Assembly: GCF_001714725.1 (NCBI RefSeq)
Contig: NZ_CP016447.1
Span: 3,901,501-3,965,500, forward strand
Length of the DNA stretch: 64,000 nucleotides
Reading direction: 5' to 3'
Source of the DNA: Acidovorax sp. RAC01
Lineage (GTDB): Bacteria; Pseudomonadota; Gammaproteobacteria; Burkholderiales; Burkholderiaceae_C
Below are positions 56,532 through 64,000 of the stretch, in pieces. The notes beneath the pieces were generated by a model. The model was not told where the DNA came from. It saw only the letters and a program-made list of their open reading frames with translations, and made no database searches. The translations under genes and the position numbers were made by a program. Each line of letters starts with the position of its first letter. The stretch's first letter is position 1.

Positions 56532-57232
56532 TCGACCTCTACTATTGGCCCACGCCCAATGGCCACAAGGTCACGATGTTTCTGGAGGAGGCTGGCCTCG
56601 AATACCGCATTCATCCTGTCGACATCAGTGCGGGCGACCAGTTCAAGCCTGAGTTCCTCGCGTTCTCGCCGAACAACCGGATGCCTGCGATCATCGACAT
56701 GCAGCCGGTCGACGGCGGGGAGCCCGTGACCGTCTTTGAATCGGGCGCCATCCTGGTCTATCTTGCGGAGAAAACGGGTCGCTTCATGCCGACCGACCTG
56801 CGTGAGCGCAAGGCGGTGCTGGAATGGCTCTTCTGGCAGGTCGGTGGACTCGGCCCCATGGCCGGTCAGAACCATCACTTTGGCATCTATGCGCCCGAGA
56901 AGATCCCCTATGCCATCACGCGCTACGTCAACGAGACCAATCGCCTGTACGGTGTGCTCGACCGACGCCTGGCCGTGCAGGAATATCTCGCAGGTGAAAC
57001 CTATTCGATCGCGGACATGGCGACCTACCCCTGGGTGGTGCCGTGGAAGCGCCAGCAGCAGGAACTCGACGAGTTCCCCAGTCTGCGGCGGTGGTTTGAT
57101 GCGATTCGCAATCGTCCCGCGACGATCAGGGCCTATGCGCGCGGCGAGCCTTTCGCATCGCGTCCTGCGGTGACGGAGGAGGGCAAGAAGCTTCTGTTCG
57201 GTCAAACTGCCGCAGGCCCGCAGGCGCGCTGA
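56528..57232 (+). CDS. Glutathione S-transferase, YghU/Ure2p-like
   Basis: The 234-residue protein has the motif YWPTPNGHKVTMFLEEAGL, FSPNNRMPAIID and a glutathione-binding ESGAILVYLAEKTG, followed by the all-helical domain with YSIADMATYPWV. This arrangement is typical of disulfide-bond reductases of the YghU group. It is translated from an overlap with the TetR gene. With the GST at 54341 it gives the cluster two glutathione enzymes. Confidence 0.93.
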   Translation: MIDLYYWPTPNGHKVTMFLEEAGLEYRIHPVDISAGDQFKPEFLAFSPNNRMPAIIDMQPVDGGEPVTVFESGAILVYLAEKTGRFMPTDLRERKAVLEWLFWQVGGLGPMAGQNHHFGIYAPEKIPYAITRYVNETNRLYGVLDRRLAVQEYLAGETYSIADMATYPWVVPWKRQQQELDEFPSLRRWFDAIRNRPATIRAYARGEPFASRPAVTEEGKKLLFGQTAAGPQAR

Positions 57233-57360
57233 TACGTTTATGGTGCACACACCAGCGATTACTCAAAGTCAAAGCAATCACGCGACGTGGGCGTGCGCCA
57301 GCTGCTGCAGGGAGCTCGGGAATTCGTGGAGATCTTTCGAGGCGCGGGCATGATATCGCT

Positions 57361-58530
57361 ATGACCATCGAACCGTGGGCGGACGCCCAGCTATCTGAAG
57401 ATATTCCTCGGCTTGCTCAGGGCGGTGAGAGCGAGACTGTGGAATTCAAGCGAGAGCTGCCAAAGCAGGTGCGGGATCTTGCCAAGGAAATCGCGGCTTT
57501 CGCTTCCAGCAGCGGGGGCCGACTCCTTCTTGGAGTGGCAGACGACGGCTCGATTCCAGGAGTCGAAAATGCACATGACCCAGCGGTTCGAGATGATCTC
57601 GGCAGAAGGATCGTGGGCGTTTGCCAGATCATCGATCCCCCCGTCCGCCCGCAGATCGGCTGGACATCGGCAAATGGGCTCGGCGTTCTCGTCATCACTG
57701 TCGAGAAGGGTTCAGAGCCTCTGTACTACGTGGATTCGCGCGCGTACATCCGGCACGGCACGGTCTACCGACCGGCGACGGCCTCAGAGGTTCGCGCTGC
57801 CTTGACAGCTTCCATGCCCGGGGAGGCCGCAGAAGGACCCAAGAATCATCCGGAGCTGTCTGCGCTGGCCGACGTGCTCGCCAACGTGCGACGCTGGAGC
57901 GATACGGACTCCGAGATGCGAAGCCTGAAACCCTGGATTGAAGATTGGTCGGCAGATGCGGAGGTCTATGCGTCAAAGCTGCGCGACCTGTCCGTCTCCG
58001 ACTGGGCCATTGAGAGCCACGTCAATGAACGGTTGGAAGCCACAGCTGAGAAGCTCGATGAAGTCGCACAGTTCCGGCACTACCTCGGCGAAGGGGAAAA
58101 CTTCAACGACGTGTGCAACTCCGCAGGCTTCGCTGCTGCGGAGTTGATGCGCGATCTGGTCGATCCTATCGAGGTCAGCGATGAGACACAGCGAAAAGTC
58201 CTGGAGGCGATTGCCAAACTTGCCCGCAAGTTGACCCAAATGTGGGACCGTGCCAACAAAGAGATCTTCGATGGGCGTGTCGAGAAAGCCCAGCAGGAAA
58301 CCTATGGCATCGGCCAGCAAATCGCCACTTGGACCTATTTCAGGCTGTCTGTTGTGCCGGAAAGCACGCTGGCCGATCTGCGCCGAATCGGTCTTAGCCT
58401 GCTCCAACTGGTGTCCATGAGGGTCTACATGGATGGCGGCGCTTCACTACAGCGCATCGTCGATGATGCTCAGACTCTTGTGAAAGAGCTGAATGCGAAC
58501 GTCGAGAGTTTCCTGCAGTTCGATCGCTGA
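57361..58530 (+). CDS. AlbA_2/Schlafen-type ATP-binding protein
   Basis: The 389-residue protein has an N-terminal AlbA_2 (Schlafen) domain at residues about 20-150: ESETVEFKREL, AFASSSGGRLLLGVADDG and YIRHGTVYRPATASEV. The rest is mostly helical and unfamiliar. AlbA_2 proteins bind nucleic acids or NTPs, and several act in phage defence or in transcription control. It stands alone; no helicase, nuclease or toxin partner is next to it. No clear ribosome site is seen before the ATG at 57361. Confidence 0.8.
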   Translation: MTIEPWADAQLSEDIPRLAQGGESETVEFKRELPKQVRDLAKEIAAFASSSGGRLLLGVADDGSIPGVENAHDPAVRDDLGRRIVGVCQIIDPPVRPQIGWTSANGLGVLVITVEKGSEPLYYVDSRAYIRHGTVYRPATASEVRAALTASMPGEAAEGPKNHPELSALADVLANVRRWSDTDSEMRSLKPWIEDWSADAEVYASKLRDLSVSDWAIESHVNERLEATAEKLDEVAQFRHYLGEGENFNDVCNSAGFAAAELMRDLVDPIEVSDETQRKVLEAIAKLARKLTQMWDRANKEIFDGRVEKAQQETYGIGQQIATWTYFRLSVVPESTLADLRRIGLSLLQLVSMRVYMDGGASLQRIVDDAQTLVKELNANVESFLQFDR

Positions 58531-58802
58531 GTACTGTGTGCGCCGCCGTTTGCCCTTGGGCGGCTGCGGGCCACGGCTGCCAGAGGCGTGCTCGCTCCAG
58601 CGGTACGGTGACCGTGCGCGCACTCAGCGTCTATGCGCTGGCGCGCGCCTCAGGTCGCCGGGAAGCACAATCCCCAGGCTCCCATGCAACTCCTGACATG
58701 GATGCGGTCCGTAGCTACCCGGAACCCGAATACCCTCTAAACCCGCGTCAGATATGGGTTTGCGTCCGTCCGATGCAAATCGAAAGTCCTTGACAGCGGA
58801 CA

Positions 58803-59086
58803 TTTTTTAGGATGTCGCGCTCCTCGGTCAGACGCTTGATCTCGGCCTTCAGTCGCCGGACCTCCGCCGAGTCCTTCGCCGTCGGCAGCAGTGCCGCCTC
58901 CGCGCCGTCGGCATTGGCAGCGCTCTTCGCCTTGCGCAGCCACTCGTACAGGCTGTGGGTGGAGACCCCGAGCCGCTGGGCCACATCGGCCACCCGGAAG
59001 CCACGTTCGGTTACCTGCTTGACCGCTTCGGCCTTGAACTCATCCGTGTACTGCCTGTTGCTCATAAACACCTCTGTCGTTGCCAT
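58803..59086 (-). pseudogene. IS3-family OrfA, truncated at its 3' end
   Basis: The frame starts about 59086 (true start probably MSNRQYTDEFKAEAVKQVTE at 59065) and shows a typical OrfA helix-turn-helix (VADVAQRLGVSTHSLYEW) and coil. It follows the family up to EERDILK near 58808, where the sequence departs into unrelated DNA and ends at 58748. The orfB that should come next is missing. It is therefore a fragment. Confidence 0.85.
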
Positions 59087-59098
59087 GAATTATGGCTC

Positions 59099-62677
<3,579 letters not shown>

Positions 62678-62704
62678 TAGCTGCCCCCTACGTCCCCACC
62701 TCCC

Positions 62705-63256
62705 ATGACCCAGCAAAACACCCTCGAGCATTGGCTCGCACAAGAACGCGACATCGTTGCCACCCTCAACGCCGGCCCCGGACCGGGCGTGGCCACGCGC
62801 GATCAGATTGCGCACCTCAATGGCCTGCAGCAAATGCAGGCCATGCTGCGCGGCGAGCTGCCCTACGCCGCCATTGCCAAGACGCTGGACTTTCTGATCG
62901 TGGAGGTGGGGGAAGGGCTTGCCGTGTTCCAGGGCACACCCCGGGCCGAACACCTGAACCCCATGGGCACCGTGCACGGCGGCTGGTTTGCCACGCTGCT
63001 CGATTCGGCCCTGGGCTGCGCGGTGCACACCCGCATGGAGCCGGGCCGCGGCTACACCACGGCCGAACTCGGCATCAACCTGGTCAAGGCCATCACGCCC
63101 AAGGTACAGCGCGTGCGGGCCGAGGGCCGCGTGATCCACTCGGGCCGCCAGCTGGCCACGGCCGAGGCGCGGTTGGTGGGCCCCGACGGCACGCTGTATG
63201 CCCACGCCACCACCACCTGCCTGGTTTTCGACTTGCCGGCACAATCGAAGGCATGA
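62705..63256 (+). CDS. PaaI-family hotdog-fold thioesterase
   Basis: The 183-residue protein has the hotdog motif [20 protein letters not shown], followed by [15 protein letters not shown]. Such enzymes hydrolyse acyl-CoA esters, often of aromatic acids. The start at 62705 is only 27 bases from the IS1071 end, so the native promoter has been lost or replaced. Its stop overlaps the glyoxalase start by ATGA. Confidence 0.9.
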   Translation: MTQQNTLEHWLAQERDIVATLNAGPGPGVATRDQIAHLNGLQQMQAMLRGELPYAAIAKTLDFLIVEVGEGLAVFQGTPRAEHLNPMGTVHGGWFATLLDSALGCAVHTRMEPGRGYTTAELGINLVKAITPKVQRVRAEGRVIHSGRQLATAEARLVGPDGTLYAHATTTCLVFDLPAQSKA

Positions 63257-63666
63257 GATTTCTTCACACCATGCTGCGCGTTGGCAACCTTCAACGCTCC
63301 ATCGACTTCTATACCAACGTGCTGGGCATGCAGCTGCTGCGCCAGTCTGAAAACCCCGAGTACAAGTATTCGCTGGCCTTTTTGGGCTTTGATGGCGGCA
63401 ACCCCGGCCAGGCCGAGATCGAGCTGACGTACAACTGGGGCACCGAAAGCTACGACATGGGTACCGCCTACGGCCACATTGCCCTGGGCGTGCCCGATGC
63501 CTACGCCGCCTGCGAAAAGATCAAGGCCGCCGGTGGCAACGTGACGCGCGAACCTGGCCCGGTGAAGGGCGGCACCACTGTGATCGCGTTCGTGACCGAC
63601 CCCGACGGCTACAAGATCGAGCTGATTCAGCGCGCCGAGGGCACAGGCGGCGCGGGCCTGCGCTGA
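63253..63666 (+). CDS. gloA: Lactoylglutathione lyase (glyoxalase I)
   Basis: The 137-residue protein is of normal length for bacterial GloA. It begins [20 protein letters not shown] with the first metal-binding histidine, continues with EIELTYNWG and YGHIALGV, and ends [11 protein letters not shown]. It converts the methylglyoxal-glutathione adduct to lactoylglutathione with a metal ion. It is translationally coupled to the thioesterase. Confidence 0.95.
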   Translation: MRFLHTMLRVGNLQRSIDFYTNVLGMQLLRQSENPEYKYSLAFLGFDGGNPGQAEIELTYNWGTESYDMGTAYGHIALGVPDAYAACEKIKAAGGNVTREPGPVKGGTTVIAFVTDPDGYKIELIQRAEGTGGAGLR

Positions 63667-63776
63667 TCACGGGCCAGCCCGAACAGTGCAAGGCCTGGTC
63701 CTGGCCTTATGGCCATTTGCTATGTATTTTATAGCTGCAAGGCATTGATGGGAATGCCCTGACGGCCAATTTAGCA

Positions 63777-63807
63777 ATAAAAAACCCGGCCATGCCGGGT
63801 TTTTTTA
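63777..63807. terminator. Bidirectional terminator between gloA and the OmpA-domain gene
   Basis: AAACCCGGC and GCCGGGTTT arms around CAT are flanked by an A run on the left and seven T on the right. The hairpin can end both converging transcripts. Confidence 0.88.
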
Positions 63808-63834
63808 TGGGGCGCCCAAAAGGGGCGCCACTCC

Positions 63835-64000
63835 TTATTGCGCCAGGGCCACTTCCACGCGGCGGGCTTCAGCGTTGGTGCCGGTGGCGGTGGTTTCTTC
63901 GGGCTTCTTGAGCTCGATCTTGTCTTCGGCCACGCCCAGCGCCTTGAGCGCATCGCGCACGGCAAAGGCGCGCTGCTTGGCCAGTTCGGCGTTCAGTGCT
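63835..64000 (-). CDS. OmpA-domain protein, C-terminal end (5' part beyond window)
   Basis: The last 54 codons of a minus-strand gene enter from the right edge and stop with TAA at 63835-63837. They encode LNAELAKQRAFAVRDALKAL and TGTNAEARRVEVALAQ, the final helix and strand of an OmpA-type peptidoglycan-binding domain. The natural protein would be an outer membrane or lipoprotein anchor. The visible part is too short to say which. Confidence 0.8.
   Translation of the reverse strand, partial: ALNAELAKQRAFAVRDALKALGVAEDKIELKKPEETTATGTNAEARRVEVALAQ

Overview
The window looks like a high-GC betaproteobacterial chromosome, probably Comamonadaceae (Acidovorax, Comamonas, Delftia, Hydrogenophaga group). 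Single-copy housekeeping genes (glnS, selO) sit on the left edge. The interior contains IS1071, IncP-1 beta-type transfer genes and a Tn5053-type mercury transposon, elements that are common in pollutant-degrading members of this family. The genus is an inference; no rRNA or marker tree is available from the sequence.

Layout. (1) 1-8578, minus strand: a tightly packed redox-repair cluster. It holds msrA, two paralogous thioredoxin-fold proteins (one fused to MsrB), selO, an alpha/beta hydrolase-OsmC fusion, a DUF427 protein, a flavin disulfide reductase, a cytosolic sulfite-oxidase-type molybdoenzyme and a flavin reductase, headed by an AraC regulator. (2) 8648-10507: glnS, then a degraded stretch and a PEP mutase/isocitrate lyase gene cut by IS1071. 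(3) 11667-27164: IS1071 copy A, whose tnpA is split by a 12,289-bp Tn3-family transposon (13806-26094, 5-bp duplication ATGAT). That transposon carries a toxin-antitoxin pair, tnpR, tnpA and an operon that looks like mandelate/benzoylformate degradation with TctC-type binding proteins and a LysR regulator. (4) 27165-36505: a stranded piece of the IncP-1 Tra1 region (end of traI, then traG-F-E-D-C), a terminator and an array of five palindromes. (5) 36918-42526: a Tn402/Tn21 hybrid transposon end, a resolvase with three small overlapping genes, a cupin protein, a HepT/MntA pair, an AraC regulator, a carboxymuconolactone-decarboxylase-family protein and a cytochrome P460 whose start codon is apparently ACG. 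(6) 42533-50907: Tn5053-like mercury transposon (merR/TPFADE, tniR, Q, B, A) that has lost its tniA-side end to an IS3-family element (50908-52515). (7) 52696-58530: a peroxiredoxin, EamA exporter, two glutathione S-transferases, an SDR, a TetR regulator, and an AlbA_2/Schlafen-type protein, then scrambled IS3 pieces. (8) 59474-62677: intact IS1071 copy B in the same orientation as copy A. (9) 62705-64000: a thioesterase, glyoxalase I, a terminator and the 3' end of an OmpA-domain gene, apparently core chromosome again.

How it fits together. The two directly repeated IS1071 copies enclose about 32 kb of patchwork plasmid and transposon DNA. No matching target duplication flanks the pair, so the present arrangement probably arose by several insertions, deletions or recombinations. 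The accessory functions that look usable are mercury detoxification, a possible mandelate-to-benzoate route, and electrophile or peroxide defence. The transfer genes lack a relaxase, oriT and the mating-pair apparatus, so the segment cannot transfer itself.

The most interesting loci are the redox-repair cluster at the left edge, the transposon-borne mandelate-like operon with a ketopantoate-reductase-family enzyme, and the palindrome array behind traC.
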